A stretch of 64,000 nt of DNA, taken from the NCBI GenBank assembly GCA_910584585.1, contig CAJUBP010000016.1, forward strand, positions 1 through 64,000, read 5' to 3'. Made by a program: the position numbers and the translations under genes. Below, in pieces: positions 49,891-58,127 of this stretch. The notes under the pieces were generated by a model. That model was not told the DNA's origin. It did not search any database and saw only the letters and a program-made list of their open reading frames with translations. Origin of the DNA: an uncultured Lachnospiraceae bacterium (GTDB lineage: Bacteria; Bacillota; Clostridia; Lachnospirales; Lachnospiraceae). Every line of letters begins with the position of its first letter. The stretch's first letter is position 1.

Positions 49891-51483
49891 ATGGAGACAG
49901 TAAGATTTGATGATTTAGATTTATACCCACAGATATTGCGGGCAATTCGGGAAATGGGTTTTGAAGAGGCTACCCCCATTCAGAGCAAGGCCATTCCTGT
50001 AGTAATGGAAGGGGTAGATGTGATTGGACAGGCACAGACCGGAACCGGGAAGACGGCGGCCTTTGGAATACCTCTGCTGATGAAGGTGGATCCCCACAAT
50101 AAGAAGACCCAGGCCATTGTACTCTGTCCCACCAGGGAACTTGCCATCCAGGTGGCAGAAGAAGTCCGCTGCCTTGCAAAATATATGCATGGGGTGAAAG
50201 TGCTTCCCGTTTACGGCGGACAAGATATTGTCAAGCAGATCCGTTCCTTAAAGGGCGGCGCCCAGATTATTATCGGCACGCCGGGACGGGTGATGGATCA
50301 CTTAAGAAGAAAGACCATTAAGTGTGAAGAAGTAGAGACTATCGTATTGGACGAAGCAGACGAAATGCTGAATATGGGCTTCCGGGAAGATATCGAAACG
50401 GTGCTGGAATACATTCCCGAAGAGCGGCAGACGGTATTGTTTTCTGCCACCATGCCCAAGCCGATTCTGGAAATTACCAAGAAATACCAGAAGGACGCCG
50501 TTACCATCAAGGTAGTGAAAAAGGAACTGACGGTTCCGAATATTGAGCAGTATTATTATGATGTAAAACGCAAGGACAAGGTTGAAGTGTTAAGCCGTCT
50601 GCTGGATGTGTACGATCCCAGGCTTTCTCTGGTGTTCTGCAACACCAAGCGTATGGTGGATGAGCTTACCAACGCGCTGCAGGGCAGAGGATATTTCGCC
50701 GAAGGACTGCACGGAGATATGAAGCAGATGCAGCGTGACCGTGTCATGAATCATTTCCGCAATGGGAAAACAGAGATCCTGGTAGCTACCGACGTGGCCG
50801 CCCGGGGAATTGACGTAGATGACGTGGAAGCGGTGTTTAATTTTGATCTTCCCCAGGACGACGAATATTATGTGCACCGCATTGGAAGAACTGGAAGAGC
50901 GGGCAGAACCGGCCGTTCCTTTACCTTTGTCAAAGGCAAAGAAGTCTACAAATTAAAAGATATCCAGCGGTACTGCAAGACCAAGATCCTTGCCCAGAAG
51001 ATTCCCAGCATGGAAGACGTGGTGCAGGTAAGGCTGGAAAAAATCATGGATCATATCGGCACAGTAATCGAAGAAGAAGATCTGACCTCCATGGTAAATA
51101 TGATTGAGAAGCAGGTAAATGAATCCGATTACACTGCCATGGACATTGCAGCGGCGTTTTTGAAGCTGGCGCTGCTGGGCGAGGAAGAGAACGCTCAAAA
51201 GAGCATGGAGAACTTTGAATTCGGCGACACAGGCGCAGAAGAAGGTATGGTCCGTCTCTTTATTAACATCGGCAAGAAGCAGCATGTGCGGCCGGGAGAT
51301 ATCTTAGGGGCTATAGCCGGAGAGTCCGGAATGTCAGGAGATCTGGTGGGCGCCATAGACATGTATGATAAGTATACTTTTGTGGAAGTTCCCCGGGAAT
51401 ACGGCAAAGAAGTGCTGCGGGCCATGAGCCATTCCAAGATAAAAGGAAAGAGCATCAATATTGAGCCTGCCAACCAGAAATAA
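49891..51483 (+). CDS. DEAD-box ATP-dependent RNA helicase
   Basis: Unwinds RNA in ribosome assembly or cold adaptation. All motifs are present: Q-motif FEEATPIQSKAIP, Walker A AQTGTGKT, PTRELAIQ, GTPGRVMD, DEAD in LDEADEML, SAT, and helicase C motifs TDVAARGID and HRIGRTGRAG. After the two RecA lobes, ~150 residues hold a dimerisation-like segment and a C-terminal DbpA/CsdA-type RNA-binding domain (VRLFINIGKKQHVRPGDILG, FVEVPREYGKEVL). 530 residues. The start at 49891 follows AAAGGA and lies downstream of the promoter. Confidence 0.95.
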   Translation: METVRFDDLDLYPQILRAIREMGFEEATPIQSKAIPVVMEGVDVIGQAQTGTGKTAAFGIPLLMKVDPHNKKTQAIVLCPTRELAIQVAEEVRCLAKYMHGVKVLPVYGGQDIVKQIRSLKGGAQIIIGTPGRVMDHLRRKTIKCEEVETIVLDEADEMLNMGFREDIETVLEYIPEERQTVLFSATMPKPILEITKKYQKDAVTIKVVKKELTVPNIEQYYYDVKRKDKVEVLSRLLDVYDPRLSLVFCNTKRMVDELTNALQGRGYFAEGLHGDMKQMQRDRVMNHFRNGKTEILVATDVAARGIDVDDVEAVFNFDLPQDDEYYVHRIGRTGRAGRTGRSFTFVKGKEVYKLKDIQRYCKTKILAQKIPSMEDVVQVRLEKIMDHIGTVIEEEDLTSMVNMIEKQVNESDYTAMDIAAAFLKLALLGEEENAQKSMENFEFGDTGAEEGMVRLFINIGKKQHVRPGDILGAIAGESGMSGDLVGAIDMYDKYTFVEVPREYGKEVLRAMSHSKIKGKSINIEPANQK

Positions 51484-51541
51484 AAGGCTCTCTGACAGGA
51501 ATCGCCGTGAAGCGTAAGGAACTGCAGAAAACAGTCAGAAT

Positions 51542-51584
51542 AAAAACATCCCGTTAAAGCAGATAGTTTTGGCGGGATGTTTTT
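51542..51584 (+). terminator. Terminator of the helicase gene
   Basis: AAAACATCCCG pairs with CGGGATGTTTT around a ~19-nt loop, then T. With A-rich and T-rich flanks it can act in both directions, serving the convergent kinase gene too. Confidence 0.8.
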
Positions 51585-51705
51585 ATGCACAGCCCAAGCA
51601 GAGGAAATATGCCGCTAAGGCGGCGAGCGGGGGGGAACGTTTTCCCTGCTCGATTTTGAGCGGGACAATGGCCAGCGTTTTTCCAGTGCGTAATTGAGAG
51701 TAATA

Positions 51706-52992
51706 TTATAAATTCAGCACAACCACAAAAGTAGCCCCGCCTCCCGGAGTGTCCTCAATCCAAAGTTTTCCTTTGTGCATCAGAATAATTTCCCGGGCAA
51801 TGCAAAGCCCAAGCCCGAAATGGGACTTATCTTTATGGGATTTATCACATCGGTAAAAACGGTCAAAAACCGCTTCTTTTTCAGCGTCAGGAATTCCAGC
51901 TCCATTGTCTGCAATCCGAAAAATCAGCCGATCCTGGGAAGCTTTCAGGGAAAGACGGATGCTTCCCCCTTCCTGTGTATAACTGACGGCATTGTCCAGA
52001 AGGATTGCAAATACCTGTTCTATGCGCTCCTTGTCACAGAGACAGGGACGCACCATTTCTTCCGGCAGCGAAATGTGCATGGAAATGCCCTTTTTCTTTG
52101 CCAGAGGTTCAAATTTTTCATAGGCGGACAGCAGCAGCGTGTCCAGTTCCGCCGGTTTTTTGTGAATAGAAAAATGGGAACTGTCCGTATTGGAAAGAGT
52201 CAGCATATCGTCAATCAGCCGGCCCATGCGTTTCCCTTCCTGTTCTATGGTTTCTGAAAAATGCGCTGCTTCCTCCGGGGAAGCCTGTTTCATAGCGGAC
52301 AGGCAGGAAAGCATGACAGTCAGGGGAGAGCGCAGTTCATGGGAAGCAAAAGCCACGAATTCCGCCTGCTTCTGCCTGTTTTCTGCCAGCGGCTGTATCA
52401 TGCGCCAGGTGAAAAACCAGAAAAATATTCCCAGCAGAAGAATACCGAAAATATCTGCTCCGGCAAACAGAAGACGCTGATAAAGGACCGCTTTTTTTAA
52501 GCCTGACAGGGAATAAAGTGCTGCGATATTCAGGGCGCCGCTGTTTTTGGGGATGAGGGCCATTGCGCCGTAATAAGTTTCTCCGTGAATGGTCAGTTCA
52601 AATTCTTCGTGGGAGGACAGGACAGATTCCGCTGTGATGGCTTCTTCCAGGATTCCATAGTCATTTTTTGCCTTTTGCCGCACCTGGGTGAAATACTGCT
52701 CTTCCAGGGAAGTAGGAGACAGAGAGTCAAATACCAGCCGGGAGCCGTTGTCTTGGATATCCAGCTCAAAATGGGTATCGGCGCAGAATTGGGTCAGCCA
52801 GGCATAGGAGATGACAGCCTGGCTTTCTAAATGGTTGACCAGCATACTGATATTGACTCGGAAATCAGCAAAGTTCCGTTCCCGGGATTCTTTTTCTGAG
52901 ACAGACAGGCAGATCAGAGACATAAAAACAAGAATCATGCCGCAGATAAAGGTGCAGAACAGAGTAAGCCGGATGTGAAGTTTCTGAAACAT
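51706..52992 (-). CDS. Membrane sensor histidine kinase
   Basis: 428 residues. Two membrane spans (~8-30 and ~175-198) bracket an extracytoplasmic sensor. H-box EFVAFASHELRSPLTVML, N-box IEQVFAILLDNAVSYTQ, G-boxes RIADNGAGIP and FGLGLCIAREIILMHKG. It follows the response regulator gene by one base. The pair is transcribed away from the binding-protein/permease/adaptor operon, which it probably controls. Confidence 0.93.
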   Translation of the reverse strand: MFQKLHIRLTLFCTFICGMILVFMSLICLSVSEKESRERNFADFRVNISMLVNHLESQAVISYAWLTQFCADTHFELDIQDNGSRLVFDSLSPTSLEEQYFTQVRQKAKNDYGILEEAITAESVLSSHEEFELTIHGETYYGAMALIPKNSGALNIAALYSLSGLKKAVLYQRLLFAGADIFGILLLGIFFWFFTWRMIQPLAENRQKQAEFVAFASHELRSPLTVMLSCLSAMKQASPEEAAHFSETIEQEGKRMGRLIDDMLTLSNTDSSHFSIHKKPAELDTLLLSAYEKFEPLAKKKGISMHISLPEEMVRPCLCDKERIEQVFAILLDNAVSYTQEGGSIRLSLKASQDRLIFRIADNGAGIPDAEKEAVFDRFYRCDKSHKDKSHFGLGLCIAREIILMHKGKLWIEDTPGGGATFVVVLNL

Positions 52993-52993
52993 G

Positions 52994-53665
52994 TTATACC
53001 TCCAATTGATAACCGACGCCCCGGATGGTTCTTAACTGAAGAGAGCTTTGAACGCTTTTCAGCCTGCGGCGCAGAAAATAAATATAGTTGTCCAGATTGC
53101 CGTCTTCCACTTCCGCGTCCGGCCCCCAGACTTTGGCTAACAGGGAGGCGCGGGGAATGGTCTGCCCCGGGTTTCTTAAGAAAAATTCCAGCAAATCTCC
53201 TTCCCTGGCGGAAAGGGAGCAGGACAGGTCTTTGCAGCAGAGTTTTTTCTGGTCTGTATCGTAAGAAATGTCGCCTAATTCCAGCGGCTTGCTGCCCTCC
53301 CATTTGGAAGGGCGCCTTAGAATGCAGCGGATTCTGGCAAGGAGTTCTTCAAAATCAAAAGGTTTTACCAGATAGTCGTCTGCGCCGCAGTCCAGGCCTG
53401 TGATTTTGTCGTTTAACGCGCCCAGGGCAGTGACGAATATAATGGGCGTGGAAATGTTTTTCTCCCGGGCGATTTTCAGCACAGAGATGCCGTCTAAAAG
53501 GGGCAGCATCCGGTCCAGCAGAATCAGGTCGTGGGATTGCTGCTCGATAAAATGCAGGCCCTCTTCGCCGTCATGGCATACGTCTGTCTCGAAATGATTG
53601 CGTTCCAGTTGGAAGCGGAGGGTTTCCGCAAGGGATTTGTCGTCTTCTATGATTAAAATGCGCAT
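52994..53665 (-). CDS. OmpR/PhoB-family response regulator
   Basis: 223 residues. Receiver with IEDDKS pocket, phospho-acceptor in LILLDRMLPLLDG, LVKPFDFEEL. Winged-helix C-terminus (CSLSAREGDLLEFFL ... IYFLRRRLKSVQ ... IRGVGYQLEV). It lies upstream of its kinase, and four 8-bp half-sites with 11-bp spacing in the divergent promoter region (53720-53770) are a likely binding site. Confidence 0.93.
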   Translation of the reverse strand: MRILIIEDDKSLAETLRFQLERNHFETDVCHDGEEGLHFIEQQSHDLILLDRMLPLLDGISVLKIAREKNISTPIIFVTALGALNDKITGLDCGADDYLVKPFDFEELLARIRCILRRPSKWEGSKPLELGDISYDTDQKKLCCKDLSCSLSAREGDLLEFFLRNPGQTIPRASLLAKVWGPDAEVEDGNLDNYIYFLRRRLKSVQSSLQLRTIRGVGYQLEV

Positions 53666-53719
53666 GGGCGTTGGGCTCCTTTTTTGAATGAGATTATATA
53701 ATAAATTCTATCACAAAAA

Positions 53720-53770
53720 TCTCTAAATAATCTCTAAAATTTTTTTGGTTCTTTAGAGGGAGATTAGAGG
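53720..53770. promoter_or_regulatory. Probable OmpR-type operator with four half-sites
   Basis: TCTCTAAA at 53720 and 53731, then TTTAGAGG at 53752 and ATTAGAGG at 53763. Each pair is spaced 11 bp, and the two pairs face each other. Direct repeats one helical turn apart are the usual OmpR/PhoB target. It lies between the divergent regulator and lipoprotein genes. Confidence 0.7.
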
Positions 53771-53828
53771 TTCCTGTGATATTCTGTTTTCAGATTCCAA
53801 ATCAGAATGATAGTCAGGAGGTAAGAAA

Positions 53829-56222
53829 ATGAAATACGGAAAGTTAAAACGCGCGGCGGGAATCTTATTATCGGTTACGTTGATTCTCGGAAGCCTTGCC
53901 GGGTGCGGCGGGAAAGAGAATGGCGGCGGAAACGAAGGCGGAACCAGTGCCGGAGAAAACGGCGGAGAAGACGGCGGCGGGGAACAGGCCATGGGACGTT
54001 TCCTGGAAGAAGACGTGGAACTGCCTATTATGTTTGGCAATATCTATGATATGAAGAAATTAGAAGACGGCACCATTCGGATTATTGGGAAAAATGCGGA
54101 TGATAACATGGAAACCGTATGGGACTCCAAAGACGCCGGGGCCACTTGGGAAAAGGCGTTTGACGCCCCCGGGGAACTGCAGGATGGGGGAAACGGATAT
54201 ACGGATTACGCGGCGCTTTCGTCCGACGGGCAGTCTGCGTGGGCCTATAATCAGATCGGAGACGGCGGAATTAAGCCGATTCTGTATCTGTTGGACAAAG
54301 AAGGAAATCTGGGCAGGATTCCCTTTGAACTTCCGTCAGCGGACGATGGAAAGACATCTGCCCAGGCCTTTTCTGTAGATGTTCCATTAGAGGAAGAGGA
54401 TGGAGAAACCGGCCAGGACGACCAGGGAACAGTAGGTGACAGTGTGGACAATATGATTCTGAATCTCTGCTTTCTGGGAAATGATCAGATTCTGGTAACG
54501 GATATGTCGGATCGGGTGTTTCAGATCAATACTGCGGACGGAAGCGTGAAGCAGACTTACGATTTCAGCGGCGCGGAAGACACCCATCAGGTTTTTACGG
54601 CTGGAAACAAAGTAATTGTGGTGACTAGCACAGAGGTTCTTTTGTATGATTCGGAAACCGGGGAACAGCTGCAGACGGAAGAGGCGCTGCAGCAAAGCGT
54701 AGCGGAAAGCGGATTTTTTAACGGAGTTGACACCATTGACGCAGGGGAAAGCGTTTATTATCTCACCGGAAAAGGGTTATTCCATTATAAATTCGGCGGC
54801 AGCGTGATGGAGCAGTTAATTGACGGAACTATGAATTCTCTTGGAGCTCCGGCTTTTTACCCTGCGGCGCTGACCATGTTAGACGAGCAGAATCTTTTCG
54901 TGGCGGCAAATGACTTGAATTCTGCGTCAGGATCGGGCATGACGGTGTTAAAATATACCTGGTCTGCCGATACTCCGGCCAAACCGGAGAAAGAGCTGAA
55001 GGTGTATTCTCTGTATAATAACCGGGAACTGCGCCAGGCAGTCAGCAGTTTTCAGAAAGCCCATACAGAGATATACGTGAATTATCAGGTTGCGATGTCT
55101 GAAGAAAACGGCACAACTGTCTCAGACGCCTTGAAGACGCTGACGACGGAAATTATGGCTGGAAAAGGGCCGGATCTGATGGTTCTAGACGGTATGCCGG
55201 TAGAAACCTATATAGAGAAAGGGATCTTAACAGATATGTCATCCCTGTTGGGCGACAAGGACGGTTATTTTGAGAATATTCTGAAAGCTTATGAAGATGC
55301 TCAGGGGCAGCTCTGCGCCATTCCCGCCAGGTTTATGATTCCGGCGGCCCAGGGCAGCAGCGCTTATTATACGCCGGGAGAAGATTTTGACGCTTTTACC
55401 AGTAAGCAGGGAATTTTAGCCCATATGGATCCGGAAGAAGTGATGGAAAAGTTCTGGTATAGCTGCGGGGCGGCCTGGCAGAAAGAAGATAAGACGCTGG
55501 ATGCGGGAAAAATAACGGAATTTCTGACCAAGCTGAAAAACGCTTTCGGGGAATATGACAGCAGCGCAAATGAGGAGGAAACCTACTACCAGGCGATTAC
55601 GCAGGGCGGAGCGGTCAATGAGCTGCAGAAAGTGTCCTTAAGCTGGGGAGATTTTGACCTGGCGTTTGGCCGGGCGAAAGTAAATGCAGGGTTGTTCGGC
55701 CGGATGGATTACGGCATGATGAGCGCGGTAAACGCAAAATTGGAAAATGGAGACTACGGCCTGATGCCGGGACAGGCAGAGAATGCGTTTGTGCCTGCCA
55801 TGATACTGGGAATCAGCAGCAAGGCGGCTCAGCCGGAGACGGCGGAAGAATTTGTGAAATACCTGTTTACCACGGAAGCCCAGAAGATTTCCCAATTCGG
55901 CGGCTTTCCGGTGGAGAAGGAAGCGTTCCGAAGCGTCGTCGACGGGCATGAATATGAGGGCAAAGACGACCTGGTAGGCGTAAGTGGAAGCAGCGGGGTG
56001 AATCCGGAAGAGATATTGGATTACGCATTGACTCCTACTCCGGAAGAAGAGATCCAAAAGCTTACAAATTTGGTGGAATCACTGAAAACTCCGGCCCTGC
56101 AGGATGATGTGATCAAAGAGGCTGTGGTAGAGCAGGGCGCAAAGGCGCTCAAAGGGGAATTGTCCCCGGAAGAGGGAACCGACGCCATTATGCAGAAGGT
56201 AAATATTTACCTGGCAGAGTGA
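53829..56222 (+). CDS. Lipoprotein: beta-propeller-like domain fused to an extracellular solute-binding domain
   Basis: 797 residues. Signal peptide with lipobox LAGC, lipidated Cys at residue 26, then a Gly/Asn/Glu linker. Residues ~60-400 form beta blades with BNR-like pieces (WDSKDAGATWEKAF) and PQQ/WD-like strands. Residues ~395-760 match a family 1 solute-binding protein (KELKVYSLYNNRELRQAVSS, GKGPDLMVLDGMPVETYIEKG, AEEFVKYLFTTEAQKI). Ribosome site AGGAGG precedes the ATG. It delivers a probable sugar or glycan ligand to the MalFG-like permeases encoded next. The propeller fusion is unusual for binding proteins. Confidence 0.85.
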   Translation: MKYGKLKRAAGILLSVTLILGSLAGCGGKENGGGNEGGTSAGENGGEDGGGEQAMGRFLEEDVELPIMFGNIYDMKKLEDGTIRIIGKNADDNMETVWDSKDAGATWEKAFDAPGELQDGGNGYTDYAALSSDGQSAWAYNQIGDGGIKPILYLLDKEGNLGRIPFELPSADDGKTSAQAFSVDVPLEEEDGETGQDDQGTVGDSVDNMILNLCFLGNDQILVTDMSDRVFQINTADGSVKQTYDFSGAEDTHQVFTAGNKVIVVTSTEVLLYDSETGEQLQTEEALQQSVAESGFFNGVDTIDAGESVYYLTGKGLFHYKFGGSVMEQLIDGTMNSLGAPAFYPAALTMLDEQNLFVAANDLNSASGSGMTVLKYTWSADTPAKPEKELKVYSLYNNRELRQAVSSFQKAHTEIYVNYQVAMSEENGTTVSDALKTLTTEIMAGKGPDLMVLDGMPVETYIEKGILTDMSSLLGDKDGYFENILKAYEDAQGQLCAIPARFMIPAAQGSSAYYTPGEDFDAFTSKQGILAHMDPEEVMEKFWYSCGAAWQKEDKTLDAGKITEFLTKLKNAFGEYDSSANEEETYYQAITQGGAVNELQKVSLSWGDFDLAFGRAKVNAGLFGRMDYGMMSAVNAKLENGDYGLMPGQAENAFVPAMILGISSKAAQPETAEEFVKYLFTTEAQKISQFGGFPVEKEAFRSVVDGHEYEGKDDLVGVSGSSGVNPEEILDYALTPTPEEEIQKLTNLVESLKTPALQDDVIKEAVVEQGAKALKGELSPEEGTDAIMQKVNIYLAE

Positions 56223-56238
56223 TTGGAAGGAACAAAAG

Positions 56239-57117
56239 ATGCGCAGGACAGGTAAATTAAGCCCGAAAGGCACAGAACAATATTTGAAAAACTGGCGGGG
56301 ATTCCTCTGGATACTGCCCAGCTTTCTGGGAGTAATGATATTTTACCTCCTGCCTTATGCAGATGTTGTCCGCCGCTCCTTTCTGGGGGCGGTAGACAAC
56401 CGCTTTGTGGGGCTGGAAAACTACCGTACGATTATGGACAACGCGGCATTTCTGCTGGCGGTGAAAAACACGCTGAAGTTTACCCTGTGCTGTATCCCGC
56501 TGCTGATTATGACTGCCCTTGTGTGCGCGGTAGTTTTATACCGGAGCAAATATGGAGGTTTTATCAAAAGCGCTTTTCTGATGCCTATGGCCTTGCCGGC
56601 AGTTTCCGTCGCACTGGTGTGGAGACTGTTGTTTCATTCCCAGGGGCTTCTGAACTACTGGCTTTCCCGTTTGGGCATAGCGGGAGAGGACTGGATGAAC
56701 GGGCCGGGCGCTTTCTGGATTCTGGTGATAAGCTATATCTGGAAAAACCTGGGCTATGATATTGTGCTGTGGATGGCAGGGCTGGCAGGAATCTCAGAGA
56801 ATATCTATGAGGCGGCCAAAGTGGACGGGGCAGGGGAATGGCAGTGTTTTTGGAAAATTACGCTGCCCAATTTAAAACCATCCCTGTATACCATCACCGT
56901 GTTGTCTTTTCTGAATTCTTTTAAAGTATTCCGGGAGGCTTATCTGGTAGCAGGAGATTATCCCCATGAAAGCATTTATATGATGCAGCATTTGTTTAAC
57001 AACTGGTTCCGCTCCTTTTCCTTTGATAAGATGGCGGCTGCGGCAGTGGCGGAAAGCATAATCCTGCTGGGGCTGATTTTATTATTGCAGAGGGCCTGGG
57101 ACAGCGGGAAGGAGTAG
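56239..57117 (+). CDS. ABC sugar permease, MalF/UgpA-like
   Basis: 292 residues with about six spans and the EAA loop YEAAKVDGAGEWQCFWKITL that contacts the ATPase. The N-terminal ~25 residues are cytoplasmic. It follows the binding-protein gene by 16 bp with GGAAGGAAC as ribosome site. No ATPase gene accompanies it; sugar importers of Firmicutes often share an MsmK-type ATPase encoded elsewhere. Confidence 0.92.
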   Translation: MRRTGKLSPKGTEQYLKNWRGFLWILPSFLGVMIFYLLPYADVVRRSFLGAVDNRFVGLENYRTIMDNAAFLLAVKNTLKFTLCCIPLLIMTALVCAVVLYRSKYGGFIKSAFLMPMALPAVSVALVWRLLFHSQGLLNYWLSRLGIAGEDWMNGPGAFWILVISYIWKNLGYDIVLWMAGLAGISENIYEAAKVDGAGEWQCFWKITLPNLKPSLYTITVLSFLNSFKVFREAYLVAGDYPHESIYMMQHLFNNWFRSFSFDKMAAAAVAESIILLGLILLLQRAWDSGKE

Positions 57118-57124
57118 ATTAGAT

Positions 57125-58036
57125 ATGGAACAGGAAACATGGATAGAAAAATTGTTGTTCCGTAAATTAATTGGCAGGCGAAAGACTCCCCATGCAGGAA
57201 AAATAGTTCTTTGGGTTCTTTTAACGATATTGGCAATTACAGCCCTGTATCCGGTGGTTTTCCTGATTTTCGGTTCCTTTATGGGGAGAGATGAGCTTGA
57301 AGTTTATCTTGGAGCAGTGATTTCCGGGAATCAGGGATATGCGGATTTCCCTCTTTTGCCCGGATATCCCACACTGCGCCATTATGTGGAAATTTTTTTA
57401 GATTCCCCGGAATTTTTCGTTATGTTCTGGAATTCCGTAACAATCACCTTTTGTACGCTGGCGGGGCAGTTAATTGTGGGAACCATGGCGGCCTGGGGAT
57501 TTGCCAAATATAAATTTCCCGGAAAAAAAGGATTTTTCCTGATTTATATGATCTTGATGCTTTTGCCCTTTCAGGTGCTGATGCTTTCCGATTATCTGGT
57601 TCTGGATCGGCTGGCGCTGACGGATCATTTGTGGGGGATTATCCTGCCGGGGATTTTTTCCACGTTTCCGGTATTTACAATTTACCGTTTTTTTAAAGAA
57701 ATACCGGACAGTCTGCTGGAATCGGCAAGACTGGACGGAGCCAGGGAGTGGCAGCTGTTTATTTATCTTGCGTTGCCCATAGGATCTTCCGGGATTATTG
57801 CGGCTATGGTGCTGGGATTTTTGGAATGTTGGAGCCTGATTGAGCAGCCTTTGACATTTCTAAAGGATAAGAGCCTGTTTCCCTTATCTGTTTTTCTGCC
57901 GGATGTCACATCGGTTGGCCAGTCCGGCATGGCTTTTGCGGCGTCAGTGATCACGTTTTTTCCGGCGCTGCTGGTATTTCTGGGCGGGCAGGATTATCTG
58001 GAGCAGGGAATTATGGCAGGAGCAGTGAAAGAATAG
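57125..58036 (+). CDS. ABC sugar permease, MalG/UgpE-like
   Basis: 303 residues, six spans, EAA loop LESARLDGAREWQLFIYLAL. Second half of the import channel with the 56239 permease, from which it is seven bases distant. Its last codons (MAGAVKE and stop) are duplicated 73 bp downstream together with the ribosome site of the adaptor gene. Confidence 0.92.
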   Translation: MEQETWIEKLLFRKLIGRRKTPHAGKIVLWVLLTILAITALYPVVFLIFGSFMGRDELEVYLGAVISGNQGYADFPLLPGYPTLRHYVEIFLDSPEFFVMFWNSVTITFCTLAGQLIVGTMAAWGFAKYKFPGKKGFFLIYMILMLLPFQVLMLSDYLVLDRLALTDHLWGIILPGIFSTFPVFTIYRFFKEIPDSLLESARLDGAREWQLFIYLALPIGSSGIIAAMVLGFLECWSLIEQPLTFLKDKSLFPLSVFLPDVTSVGQSGMAFAASVITFFPALLVFLGGQDYLEQGIMAGAVKE

Positions 58037-58127
58037 GGAAAGGGACAGACGAATGAGCAGGCGCAGGGAAAGGAACAGACGAGTCATGGCAGGAGCAGTG
58101 AAAGAATAGGGAAAGGGACAGACGAAT
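58013..58127 (+). repeat. 73-bp tandem duplication at the permease-adaptor junction
   Basis: The sequence from ATGGCAGGAGCAGTGAAAGA to GGGACAGACGAATG at 58013-58055 recurs at 58086-58128. The first copy ends the permease gene and starts an 18-residue ORF (58053-58109, MSRRRERNRRVMAGAVKE). The second copy supplies the ribosome site and ATG of the adaptor gene. Confidence 0.85.
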
